Under the pieces are notes generated by a model. That model was given only the letters and a program-made list of their open reading frames with translations. It searched no databases and was not told where the DNA came from. A stretch of 64,000 bases of DNA from Sphaerolaimus hirsutus (lineage: Eukaryota > Nematoda > Chromadorea > Monhysterida > Sphaerolaimidae), in the NCBI GenBank assembly GCA_964036195.1, contig OZ038451.1, forward strand, positions 6,700,529-6,764,528, read 5' to 3'. Every line of letters begins with the position of its first letter. Position 1 is the stretch's first letter. Shown piece after piece: positions 36,180 to 47,000 of the stretch. The translations under genes were made by a program, and so were the position numbers.

Positions 36180-36912
36180 CAAGGACGTACGCAGGGGGGG
36201 GGGGGCGGGGGGGGGGGCGGCCGCCCCCCCCGTTCCCCGGCCGGACATAAAAATTTGCCAGGAATGACACTTTTCTAAAGCGATTTTGTAGGCACTTTCA
36301 AAAATTTTTGCGCGCAAGCGCGCAAATCCCCACCCCATTGTTTAATGTGTATTTTCAGGAGCCTAAAAAGCATCATAAAAGTGTCCAACATGTGTCTTAG
36401 TCCTATATGTAGATCTAAATCGGTACCTATAGAGTGTACGTTGGTGCCAGCGCCAACGCCAATACTGCCATGGCGCTGGCGCCTACAAATGGCGCCAGCG
36501 CCATGGCTCCATTCCTTTACTATAGGGCCAAATTTTAGGGGGGGGGGGCGCCGCCCCCCCCCCTAAAATTTGACCCCTGTGGTAAGGGAATGGCGCCTTG
36601 GCGCCAGCGCCATTCGTAGGCGCCACGCCATGGCGCCATTGGCGTTGGCATTGGTGCCAAATGGGTCTGTACATGTATGTATTTTACATTTGGCGGAACA
36701 CATTTTGAGTGTTTTTTTGGTCCTAAACCTAAGTATGACCAGAATATACTGTGCGGTGCCGAAATGCGCGCTTGCGCGCAAAATTTTTCCGAACTGCCGA
36801 CGAAATCGCTTTACGGAAGTGCCATTTTGGGCATATTTTTTGGTCCGACCCGGGAAGGGGGGGGGGGGGGCGGCCGCCCCCCCCCCCGCCCCCCCCCCTG
36901 GCTACGTCCTTG
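36180..36912. mobile_element. Compound CAAGGACGTA[CG]C hAT-like element with GGCGCC core
   Basis: Inverted CAAGGACGTA ends bracket two GCGCGCAAGCGCGC-like blocks, GGCGCCAGCGCCATGG palindromes and very long G/C runs. No target duplication matches across the whole, so it may be two copies joined tail to tail. Confidence 0.6.
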
Positions 36913-36974
36913 AGCATTAGTATTGTGCTTGAAGGGGCGTTCAAAGGGAAAAATTTAATCTTACTTGTTGCCGC

Positions 36975-38255
36975 CATTGTTTCTAACGCCTTTTGGCGCT
37001 GACGCCATTTTTTAAGAAGACGTCATGGCGCCATTTTTCCTGGTAAATTATTTTTCTTTTCCATCACTAATTGACACCAAAATACATAAGTATTGTAGTA
37101 GTCGAACTGTTCAATTAACTGAACTGTTCAATTGACTATTACAGCATGTAAATTCTTAAGTACTTTACATTTACCAAAATCTAATTTAATGACAGGTTAA
37201 CAAAATATCATCAACCTAATCAGTTCTATCTTTATACCTAATCGACTGATTTTTTCAAACATAAAGTATCAATTTATCACTCAGCTGCATAAACAGAGAT
37301 AAAATCGTCTTTCTGTAAAATAGAAGAAATGCCTTTTATTTTTATCTGTTGAAATTACCGCACCCTGCAACTTTTGTTCATCTTTGTGACTGGCATGAAA
37401 AATCGGTAGTAAAATAAATTAAATAAAATTTCACCAGAATATTGGAAATTCTCAAAAATTTCTAAATGAATAGATCATAATTTTTTCATACATTATTGAT
37501 AATTGCCAACCAAAGGTCCGGGCGTTTTTCAAACTAAATTGCCAATGAAAATATACAAAAAAATATTGAATATTAATTGATATTCAAAATTAATACCGCT
37601 CAGACGTTTTCTATCTTTCTGAGCGTTTTCTGAAGACGCTTTTTGAAAAGTATTCTCACGTTTCCATTTCACAAACAATCATTGGTCAACAAAAAAATTA
37701 TATCACTGTCTGAAAACTTCAATTTTTTGCAACTCATTATTCAACTTTGCACGTATTTGAGTTGACAGGAATGAGACGTCCGTCAACTACAGTTGATGGA
37801 GATTAAAATTGACTCATTCCAGTAAACACAAATGGATTTTTTTGGAATAACAGTATAAAACCGGTGTGTGAACGGCCATTATGGTAAACTAAAATATGTT
37901 AAAAATCGATTATCAGTTCTCGATATTCCAGTTGTCAACTGAAAACTCTACGTGCTGAAAATATGGCTGGACCAAAGTGCAATGAAACTGACAGCTAAGG
38001 AAAAATCAGTAAAAAGTTGCAAGAAATCAATTAAAAAATCCGACCCACCATGGATTTTGATAAATAGGTAGATCAAAAGTAGAGAAAAAGTCATTCACTC
38101 CACGTCACATTTCACAGGGAAAAGAAATAAAAACTAGATTAGATTTGACAAATGGGCTGGCAGGCGAAAATTAATGAAATATGTGTGCATTCCTTGAGAG
38201 AAAATGTTAATGTCTTGAAAAGTTAAGTTACTCAAGTGACATAAATACATAAGAT
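36975..38255. other. GGCGCC relic, then no gene seen
   Basis: AACGCCTTTTGGCGCTGACG at 36986-37005 and CATCACTAATTG at 37063 mark a GGCGCC-family end. The remainder is AT-rich. GTCAACTACAGTTGATGG at 37781 matches the motif near 527. Confidence 0.4.
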
Positions 38256-38427
38256 AACCCAAATCCTCGAATAAGACCCCAGGGGAGTTATTTTTTCCTC
38301 AGATGTTTTGTAAGGGGGGGGTATTCAAGTGGGGAGTTATTCGAGGGGAAGTTATTTTTTCCTCGCTTCGCCAACAGGGGGGGGGGGGTTATTCGAGGGG
38401 GGTGTTTTACGACGATTTGCGGCGGTA
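38256..38427. mobile_element. TACCGTA group D element (about 170 bp)
   Basis: AAATCCTCGAATAAGACCCC at the left and GACGATTTGCGGCGGTA at the right, with GAGTTATTCGAGGGG inside. It lies about 260 bp upstream of the tRNA gene. Confidence 0.6.
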
Positions 38428-38688
38428 TCTATGTAAACTGCAACTTTGTAAATAAAAGTACAAATTGACCTGCGCAAATTCCTCGCATAGATTTTATATA
38501 TTAGAAGTTTCCTCGCAAAAATTTTATATTATCAAGAGTGCTAATATAAAGATACGTGAAATCAGGAACGATTGCTAAAAATGGTTCATATCGTCATAAT
38601 ATATATGAAAAGGCTATTAATAGTCGCATAAAGATGGCAAATACCCAAATAAAATACGTATTTACACAAAAATGCCCAACTTATACCT

Positions 38689-38760
38689 GGTCCTATGGTG
38701 TAGTGGTTAGCATCCAGGACTTTGAATCCTGTGACCCGAGTTCGAATCTCGGTAGGACCT
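38689..38760 (+). tRNA. tRNA-Gln (anticodon UUG)
   Basis: The 72-nt cloverleaf has acceptor GGTCCTA pairing with TAGGACC. The A-box region is TGGTGTAGTGG, the anticodon arm is CCAGGACTTTGAATCCTG with anticodon TTG, and the T arm carries GTTCGAATC. A T-run at 38762-38766 can serve as the RNA polymerase III terminator. No intron is seen. It looks functional. Confidence 0.97.
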
Positions 38761-38767
38761 ACTTTTT
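38761..38767 (+). terminator. Pol III T-run terminator of the tRNA gene
   Basis: ACTTTTTG follows the tRNA 3' end directly. Four or more T residues suffice for RNA polymerase III termination. Confidence 0.7.
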
Positions 38768-38836
38768 GTACAAAATCAGCGAAAAAAATCGATAAACATT
38801 TCGCGCATGAATATTTTAGTGGCCAACAAGACCAGC

Positions 38837-39237
38837 TACCGTATTTCTTCTAAGAGAGCACCGTTCTATTTTTTCGTCAACTATTTTACCCGCCGTTCTA
38901 TTGGGGGCTGCCGTTCTATTTTTTTCAGCAATCTTTTTCACACATTTTTCATTTGAACAGTTTTTAATGAAACATGAACAACAATTTAATATTGAAGCAT
39001 TCATTGTACATTCAAACAAAAACAAATGTGGAAACAACCCTGAATGTTCTCACGAGTCACGATCCATTTTTGTAATATTTTGGTGCGTTGGCACTCTTCC
39101 AATTAATTTCCACCCGCCGTACTATTGGAGGCTGCCGTTCTATTGTTTAAGTGAGAGCAAAAAAATGCAACATCTGCGGTTTTATTGGAAGTGCCGTTCT
39201 ATTGGAGGTATGCCGTTCTATTAGAAGAAACACGGTA
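38837..39237. mobile_element. TACCGTA group C element, full length (401 bp)
   Basis: TACCGTATTTCTTCTAAGAG and TTCTATTAGAAGAAACACGGTA, with CTGCCGTTCTATT words inside. It begins 76 bp after the tRNA gene and is the reference copy for group C. Confidence 0.85.
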
Positions 39238-39425
39238 TGTGACAACCTGGCTCTAACGCTGAATTGAGTTCACAGCTATTTTTCCAAAACAAAAATCACT
39301 AGTTCGGGTGTATATTTCTACCGGAAATTTCAGCTGGACACGAGTGTCGTCTACTTCATGGATGGTAAATTCTGATACCTAACTTACGTACAGTAGCAAA
39401 GCGGCAACGAGCGGATGATGGACTT

Positions 39426-39606
39426 ATGTCTAGCGATGGAAAATGGCGCTGGCGCCATTGCACTGGAACTTGGCGCCAGACCCAGGGAAAGCGCCATGGT
39501 GCTTTTGGCACTCTCAACTCTGTCAAAATGTAATAGCAGCGGGCGCCCGACGCCAAAACTCTGGCGCCATTCACATCGCCGTCCAAACGGCGCGCCATTC
39601 CACCAC
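39426..39606. mobile_element. GGCGCC-rich AGTGATG-family element (about 180 bp)
   Basis: AGCGATGGAAAATGGCGCTG at the left and GGCGCGCCATTCCACCACT at the right. Weakly coding-looking frames inside come from GC content. Confidence 0.7.
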
Positions 39607-39737
39607 TAAAAAAAGGGTGATAATTTGATCCACCCGGCGCTCTAAATGACAAAAAAAATGAAAAATGTCGACGCATTTAAACGGAACCTGGAAGCAGAGT
39701 TCCATGTGAACAGATTTCACAGATTACCACTACTACT

Positions 39738-40058
39738 CCAGTGGGTACTCCCAGACCCTGTAAAAAACCAGACCCTGTAAAAGACCCTGACTCCCAGACC
39801 CTGTAAAGTAAAAAATGTCATGTGTCATGTAAAAGACCCTGTAAAATGCCATATGTATCCAAATCTTATTTTACCATATCCAAATCTTGTCTTTGTATCA
39901 AATCTTACTTTTGACATAAAATACAAATTTGGATACAAAAGCATAAGATTTGGATAGGATAAAATAAGATTTGGATACACATCACACTTTACAGAGTCTT
40001 TTACATGACACATTATAGGGTCTTCTACACTTTACAGGGTCTGGAAGTGGCACCAGGC
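39738..40058. mobile_element. AGACCCTGTAAA-word element, complete (about 320 bp)
   Basis: CCAGACCCTGTAAA repeats on the left mirror TTTACAGGGTCTGG on the right. The inner arms are GTATCCAAATCTTA and TAAGATTTGGATAC. It ends CTGGAAGTGGCACCAGG. Confidence 0.78.
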
Positions 40059-40804
40059 ACAAATTCCGAAAATGGACCGTTAAAAGACAGTCGTGTGACC
40101 AGTAAAAAGTGGCAGTTTAAGTGAGGAGCACCACCCACTGATAAGTGCATTTGTCACTTTCCAAAACACTGGATAAATTTACTGACTGCTTTTATGGTCA
40201 CTTTTCCACTTGCGGAATTGACCCCAGGGGCGTTACAATTTTAAAAAGATGTCAATATTTGGATTTATTCGGATTATATTTAAATAGACCTGCGTCAATA
40301 GACGAAATACGCACTATTCAAGAATGTCGCGTGATTCTTAAGTTTGATTTTATTGTTTGATCGAAAACTACACTGCTGGCCAAAATTACCGCATCTTTAC
40401 CGTACCGAAAAAGCTAAACATCAATAATTTTTGATATTTCCGCGGAAACAAACATTTATTATTAGAGCACATGATAAAAATAAAGCAAATTTTATATAGC
40501 ACATTACACTAAAAACACAACACATGCCCAACAAAAAAATATTGCAATACTTCTGTCCAGCACTGTAAAAATATAAATACTCCAATGTGAAAAGGGGTAA
40601 ATTTAAACATGCGGGAATCACATCACAGCAATTGATAACTAAAATTTACATTAGAAATCAGATCTGCCATAGATTTATTCAAATGCCGATTAAAAGGCAA
40701 TAACTTTCATGAATTGTGACGCAAATAGATAGAATCTTGTTCAAAGGTGCATCAATAGAATAAATTGAAAAAATAACCCGATAAAATATAGTTTACTAGC
40801 GAAA
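40059..40804. other. No gene seen; shares a 22-mer with the possible exon at 28160-28351
   Basis: TCCACTTGCGGAATTGACCC at 40206 is the reverse complement of the 3' end of the possible exon at 28327-28349. The surrounding frames are short and stop quickly. Confidence 0.4.
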
Positions 40805-41056
40805 TACCGTATTTCCTCGAAATACCCCCCCCCCCCCTCAAAATGGGCACTATGAATTTGTGGTCCGGGAAATGCATAACAGACGTTCAAAACACTTACT
40901 GTATTACGTTAGAACATCGTTTATACCATCTACATCCTTATATAAGGCTGTTAAAACTTATAAATGGTGGTTATTATTGCATTTTTCACGTTTTTCTCTC
41001 AAAATTTTCACTCTGAAAAAATAAACCCCCCGGGGGTAATTCGAGGAAATACGGTA
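40805..41056. mobile_element. TACCGTA group A element, ~250-bp subtype (252 bp)
   Basis: Both ends and the short middle match 21116-21369 and 24860-25100 closely, which suggests recent spread of this subtype. Confidence 0.85.
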
Positions 41057-41716
41057 CCTGGTTTATTTGGAAATTTAAAAAACACCGATGGCGAACTTTT
41101 TAGTGAAATCTGGATGTCTATTTTATTGAATTGAAATAGAGTTGACAATGACACCCCCTGTGTGTGGCGCCATGTTGCATTACTTTTTACAATTATTTTA
41201 AATTGACACCACACGTGATGTCATATGACGTCAAGAATATTATCTTCGATATTTTGTATTTTTGATGGTTTCTAACTTTATAAATATGTGAAAATTTCCT
41301 TGCATAGTGTTCAAAAATCCAAACAAACCAAGAAGTATTTTTAAACACATTAGAATCCGTTACACATCAAATGGATGGCGTAACATTGAACCTTAAACTC
41401 TACAGCATAAAATGAGCACTGATTAGAATAAGTTACAAATATTTATGCAAAAAGTAAGCTTTGTTTAACCGTAGACACAAAATAATCCGGAAACTGGGAG
41501 CTATTAAAAAAATTAAAAAAACCCAACACACTTCAAAACGTTAGGCCTTATTCTGAGTACGATCAAACGGAATTTTCGGGATCGGGCGTGTTTTTATTAA
41601 TTTTCGGAGTCGAGATTGTTTTTTTATAAATTTTCGGTATCGAGATAGTTTTTTCCTAATTTTCGGGATTTGATCCTTGAACCTTTACTATTTACAGAAT
41701 TCACATACGGTATAAT
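41057..41716. other. No gene seen
   Basis: AT-rich. Bases 41565-41680 hold ATTTTCGG[GT]ATCGAG words, perhaps part of the neighbouring CGATAT element. Confidence 0.4.
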
Positions 41717-41890
41717 AAGGTTCGGACGATATGACTTTTCGATATCGATATTTTTTTCTGAAACTCGATATTCGATATCGATAGATACGGACCCCCGACA
41801 TCGATATTGTATATACAAAATGGTCGATATTCGATCCTTCGATATGAAAAATTAGTCGATATCCGATATTCGATATATCGTCTGAACCTT
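41717..41890. mobile_element. CGATAT-core inverted-repeat element (174 bp)
   Basis: AAGGTTCGGACGATAT at the left pairs with ATATCGTCTGAACCTT at the right. The interior is degenerate (CGATAT)n. It is organised like the CCCGAT elements. Confidence 0.7.
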
Positions 41891-41936
41891 ACAGTTCTTA
41901 CCTGTTCCTAGAGAGAAAGCTGTATATATAAATACA

Positions 41937-42387
41937 TACCGTATTTCCTCGAAATACCCCCCCCCCTCGAAATACCCCCCCCCCCCTCGTTTGACCCCCC
42001 CCCTCTCGAGACCACTATGAAACAATCACCCCCCCCCCCTCGAAATACCCCCCCCCAAATTGAGTGTAAAGGGAACGTACATGACAATAACTGTAGTTTG
42101 TGTTCTGTGTACACTTTAAAACAATGTCGGTGTCACGTTAGAACAGTGTACATACCACCTACATACTAATATTAGTCTACAGAACCTTATAAATGGCGGT
42201 TTTTGTTGCATTTTTCGACGTCTGCGTACGTTTCAGACGACAATTTCGTACTTGGTTTTCAAAAATTTTCTTGTGAAACAATAACCCCCCCCCTCGAAAT
42301 ACCCCCCCCCCTCGTTTAACCCCCCCCCCCTCTCGGGACCACTATGAAACAATCACCCCCCGGGGGGTATTTCGAGGAAATACGGTA
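41937..42387. mobile_element. TACCGTA group A element, full length (451 bp)
   Basis: Both ends are present and the element carries the long C-runs. The middle matches 18441-18881 in reverse orientation. Confidence 0.86.
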
Positions 42388-42769
42388 GATGTTTTTGGTT
42401 GGTTTGGCTAAATGCATAAAAATGACTATCAATTAAATGTGTACTCAGACATATGTAAAATTACTGGGTGCAGGTAGTATTTATACTAAAATGTTCGATT
42501 TCGCTAAATTTCGATCAATAGCAGAAATGCATGCAAAAATAAAGGAATTAACTTGATGTAAAAAGAAAATTATTTTGCAAAATTGGCCTAAATTTTGCAC
42601 AAAAAACAACAACTATGTATTATTGCATTATTTTCCGTGCAAAATTTTTGTATTATTCTCCGTTTCAACACCCAGTAAAATTCGAGTTGACAAACTGTTT
42701 TACAGTTGACAAGTTCACAATTAACTATTCATATTTATCAATAAATAATAAAATATATTCATGTGGCAC
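42388..42769. other. No gene seen; possible 3' flank of GPD1
   Basis: AT-rich sequence to the left of the hAT-like insertion. If the GPD1 transcript reads through that element, its poly(A) site could lie here, but I see no clear AATAAA on the minus strand. Confidence 0.3.
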
Positions 42770-43816
42770 CAGGGCCGTATCCAGGGGGGGGGGCTGCAGC
42801 GGGCCTGTGCCTCTGTGCATGTTTACCCGCTGTGCATGTCAGGAGTATTCAAGACTTTGACCCTCCAGGGGGTAGGATAGATGGCTAATCACTCCTCTGG
42901 AGGGATAGATAGCTAGAAAAAATTTTTTGGGGGGTTTGGGGGTTCGTGGGGGTTCATTCGGGTTCAATCGGAGTTGACTTTTGGTTGTCGGGATTGGTTT
43001 TTTGAGTGTTCGGGATGGGCCTGTGCCTCTGTGCATGTTTACCCGCTGTGCATGTCAGGGGTATTCAAGATTTTGACCCTCCAGGGGGTTGGATAGATGG
43101 CCAATCGCTCCTCTGGAGGGATAGATAGCTAGAAATTTTTTTTGAGGTTTTGGGGGTTCATTGTATAGGCTTTTTCATAATGAGGAAAAAAGGTAGAAAA
43201 ATCACTAAAAGTAGGTGAAAAATTACTAAAAATGGGTATATAAGCACATAAACTACAAGAAATAGCTGAAAATAGACAATAAAACACATGAACTAGTGAT
43301 TTTGAAGGTGAAAATGTATAAAATGGTATGAAAATGAACGATTTTGTGTGAAAATTAGGGTCTACATGCACAGCGGGTAAACATGCACAGAGAGCCTCAG
43401 TCGCTGCAGCCCCCCCCCCCTTCCCGGGGTGAGACCAGAAAGTGACCGGAAAATGCGATTATTTCAACGTCAGCGTAAAATTTTTTTGCGCGCTAGCGCG
43501 CATTTTTCACCAGAAATGAGTTAATATTATCATCACATTTGCTCCCTGTGGCCGCTAATCTTTATAAATACACTCAATGGTGCACTTTTTGCTGTATTTA
43601 TATGTATATTTACAGATATGTACAGTGTTCCATGGCGTTGGCGCGAACGCATCTGGCGCCATGGCGTGGCGCTTACTAATGGCGCCAGCGCCATGGCGCC
43701 ATTCCGCCACTCTGTAGGTAAAATTTGAGGGAGGGCGGCTGATCCCCCCCCCCGCTCGCCGGCCCCCGTAAACAAGCAGCCCCGCCCCCCGCTCAAAAAT
43801 CCTGGATACGTCCCTG
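42770..43816. mobile_element. hAT-like CAGGGCCGTATCCAGG element (1047 bp)
   Basis: The ends CAGGGCCGTATCCAGG and CAGGGACGTATCCAGG (reverse strand) are flanked by the exact 8-bp duplication TGTGGCAC (42762-42769 and 43817-43824). The interior holds a tandem pair of GCCTGTGCCTCTGTGCATGT blocks (42801 and 43019), GATAGATAGC words, GCGCGCTAGCGCGC and GGCGCC palindromes. There is no transposase. Confidence 0.9.
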
Positions 43817-43970
43817 TGTGGCACAAGCAACTAATATTTTCGCAAGTATCTGTTACCTAAATTTAGCGAACTAAATATCAAATAAGTCCGCAATTCTATC
43901 ACTGCAGTTGACTAAAAGCACAATTTAAAAATAATGCTCAAATTATCGATATATTTGCCTAAGGCCATTT
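43817..43970 (-). other. GPD1: 3' flank of GPD1
   Basis: About 150 bases between the GPD1 stop codon and the hAT-like element. No perfect polyadenylation signal is seen on the minus strand. Confidence 0.4.
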
Positions 43971-44039
43971 TCACATGTGCTCGGGATGATTTCTTAAACA
44001 CGATATCATATCTGCTGGTTTGATAAAGCCATAGCATGC
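43971..44039 (-). CDS. GPD1: GPD1 exon 8 with stop codon
   Basis: Acceptor CCCACACAG is followed by [15 protein letters not shown] and the family-typical C terminus NHPEHM, then TGA at 43973-43971. I see no perfect AATAAA just downstream, and a hAT-like element begins about 150 bases beyond the stop. Confidence 0.96.
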   Translation of the reverse strand, partial: ACYGFIKPADMISCLRNHPEHM

Positions 44040-47000
44040 CTGTGTGGGAAAAAATCCTTTAAAGTCTTTATAAACCCGAACGTCCAAGTATTTATAAAAA
44101 TAAAAAAAATTAAAAAGTCGGACATCATACAGCGAATCTTTTCTAATGGAAGAGCGCTGCTCCATTTTTTGTCAACTTTTTGCCTGCCGCTATTTTTCAC
44201 CGATTTGTTACATATTTTTCATGCCGTTATATTAGAAGAAATACGGTAATGACGTCAATTTTTACTCCAATCTCAAAAAAGCCCGTTTTTCCACCGCAGT
44301 TTTCCCAGCTAACCCATTAATTCTGTCCCTCTGTCCAAATTTATTTCCGAAAATGAACAATGACAAAAAAAACTTAAAAAATCTCAAATAATCCCCCCCT
44401 CGGAACCTGATAAACAGCCTCAAACAGCGGGAATTTGTCGCACATAGAATGAGCCTCCAACATTTTGTGCACTTGTTCCGCTGTGTGCGGGCCTTGCAGC
44501 GACTGTCCATTTAGCATCTCAATTTCCAGTTCCTCGATCGACTGCGAATTTTTATTTTTTATTTTTGAGGTAATTTTTTATTTTTACTTTAGTTAAGGTC
44601 TCTTGTTGGAATCCATTTAGGCGTGTAAATTGTGGGAATGTTAAGCGTGCATTATTGTATTTTGTCAAAGTGTGATGCTATTACGGAACGCAGCCATTGA
44701 ATATGGAATTAAATTTCGAGCATTTTTAATAATATCGTCATATTTTGAGGCAGCACGCACAAAAAAAGGGAAACATATTATTAAAAATTCTAAAAAACCG
44801 AGCACCGTTACCGACAGGGTTAAAACGGTATCCCGATCGCGATCCCGAATCCCGAAAAATTTCGGGATTTTGTAGTCCCGATTCCAATCTCGTCACCTCA
44901 TTCCCCATCTCGAAAACTCAAAACACCAAACCTGACCCGGATCCCGAAATCTCAATCCCGATTGAACCCTACAAATAAGATCGTCCACCCCCCCCCCCCA
45001 CCCCGAAAAAACGCACCCTTCCAGTCCTGGCGAACGCCTCGCAAACTTTCCTATTTCTGCCGCCATAACAAGTAGTCACCAAATCGGCGATTCCGCAACT
45101 TTCGAAAAACGTCTCCAAATTGGAACCGGGATAGAAAAATTCCACAAATTTGGTCATTTCCATGAGACCCAGTCTAATTACCGCGGCTTTTGTGTTGTCG
45201 CCCATACCCAAACCGTCTGTGAAGCCGGCCGCGCAAGCGACCACGTTCTGAAGTTTGGAATTTTTGGGGTTTGAGAATTGTTACCGTATTACCTCGAAAT
45301 ACCCCCATGGGGGTTTATTATTTCACCAGCAAAATTTGAGGGGGGGGGGTTAATTCGAGGGGGGGGGGGGGTTATTCGAGGTTTTTTATTATTATTTCGT
45401 CAGAAATTTTCGTGAAATTCATAGTAAAGAATACGCTTTTTCATACACAAAAACGGTAACAAGCGTGAGAAAGTAGGTCATATTTGGGCTATAGGTGTAC
45501 ATCTGTACACAAATGAGCATAAAAGTGTCACTGCAATCCAAATTAGGTGTAAATACATCATGTACATTGCATACACGATGTCCATCATTCAGGAGGGGGG
45601 CTATTTCGAGGGGGGGGGTGTATTATTTCCCCAGCCCATTTTGAGGGGGGTTAATTCGAGGGGGGGTTAATTCAACAAGGGGATAATTCGAGGTAATACG
45701 GTATATTGATTACTGATTTTTCATATTGATTTTTGATTGGTGGAGTAGGAAGGATTTTTCTCTCATTTTCATGTCACATATCAAACGCTCATATACTCGG
45801 CGGACCGCAAAGAATGAGCTTAACATTGCTTATGTATTCACTTTCACAAAAAAAATTTTTAAGATTCGAATGTTTCATAGTGAATTACTATCATAGTTGG
45901 TCCATAGGCTTCGAAAAAAAATTTTTATAGGCCTCGGACATCAATAAATGTTACGATGATTCTATGCCCACACCAGGAAAATCTTTGAAAAATACCAAAA
46001 ATCAAAATCAATGCAGCCATCTAGGCGCAAAGTGACAACTTCACTCACCACCCAACAACAAAGGAACACAAATAGTCAGAACCCGGAAAAATGCAACAAA
46101 AGTGTACACAACCTTGAGCGCGCCGCATAGCTCGACAGTGTGCGCGTCATCGACAACAGTTATTCTGAAATCTTCAGTGTGGAACAGCTTTTTCAGAGTG
46201 TGACCCTGTTCTTCCGTGGCGCAGCCTGTAAAGTTTTTATAAAAAATCCGATTTTGTTGGTAAATTTTGTGATGGAGTCAATATAAATACATAAGCTAAA
46301 GTGGGGGGCTGGTTTCACAATTCGTCTCAAATTCAAATCTCGAATGTCGTCCTTCTAAATCGTTAGAGAGTGGTCAGTTTTGGCCACCGTAAACGCGAAA
46401 TAACACATATTTTACCAGTGAAACAGAACTAAGAGAACACAAGCACACATTTGAGCTTACTTACACACAGATTTGCACACATTTGAGCTTACTAAAGAAC
46501 GAGTCATTTTTAATTGCCGCCAGTATTGAACTAGCGCGTGGGGTCAACCTAAGCTCAGGGGTTTAGTAGGGGGGGGTCCCCCAAATCCGCCAGCTATCTA
46601 CCTATCTGGAGCTATTCGAGAAATTTTGTCCCAATTTTCGCCCAAAATCGCTCATTTTCATACATTGTTACAGCTTTTCACCTCAAGAATATCTATTTCA
46701 AGAATATGTATTCCATTGCCTATTTTCAGCTTTTTTGTTTACTATATACGTTAATATACCAATTTTTCACAGACTTTTACAGATTTTTCCCCTTTTCTTC
46801 CTTCTATACCTTGGAGAAACCTATATATTGAACCCCCGCGACCCCCCCCCCATTTTTTCAACCATCTATCCGGAGGAGCGATTTAGAATCTATATGAACC
46901 CCCGCGGGGGTCAAAATCTACAAAACCCTGACGTAGCCTATTCACTTGTTATACCCCCACCAACCAATTGTGGCTTCACAAAAATTCTCCGCGGCAACTT

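Noticed and set aside
44262..44510. 82-codon minus-strand frame
   Set aside because: It is out of frame with GPD1. The real exon 7 is at 44407-44541 in another frame with the [10 protein letters not shown] and FPLFEAVYQ motifs.
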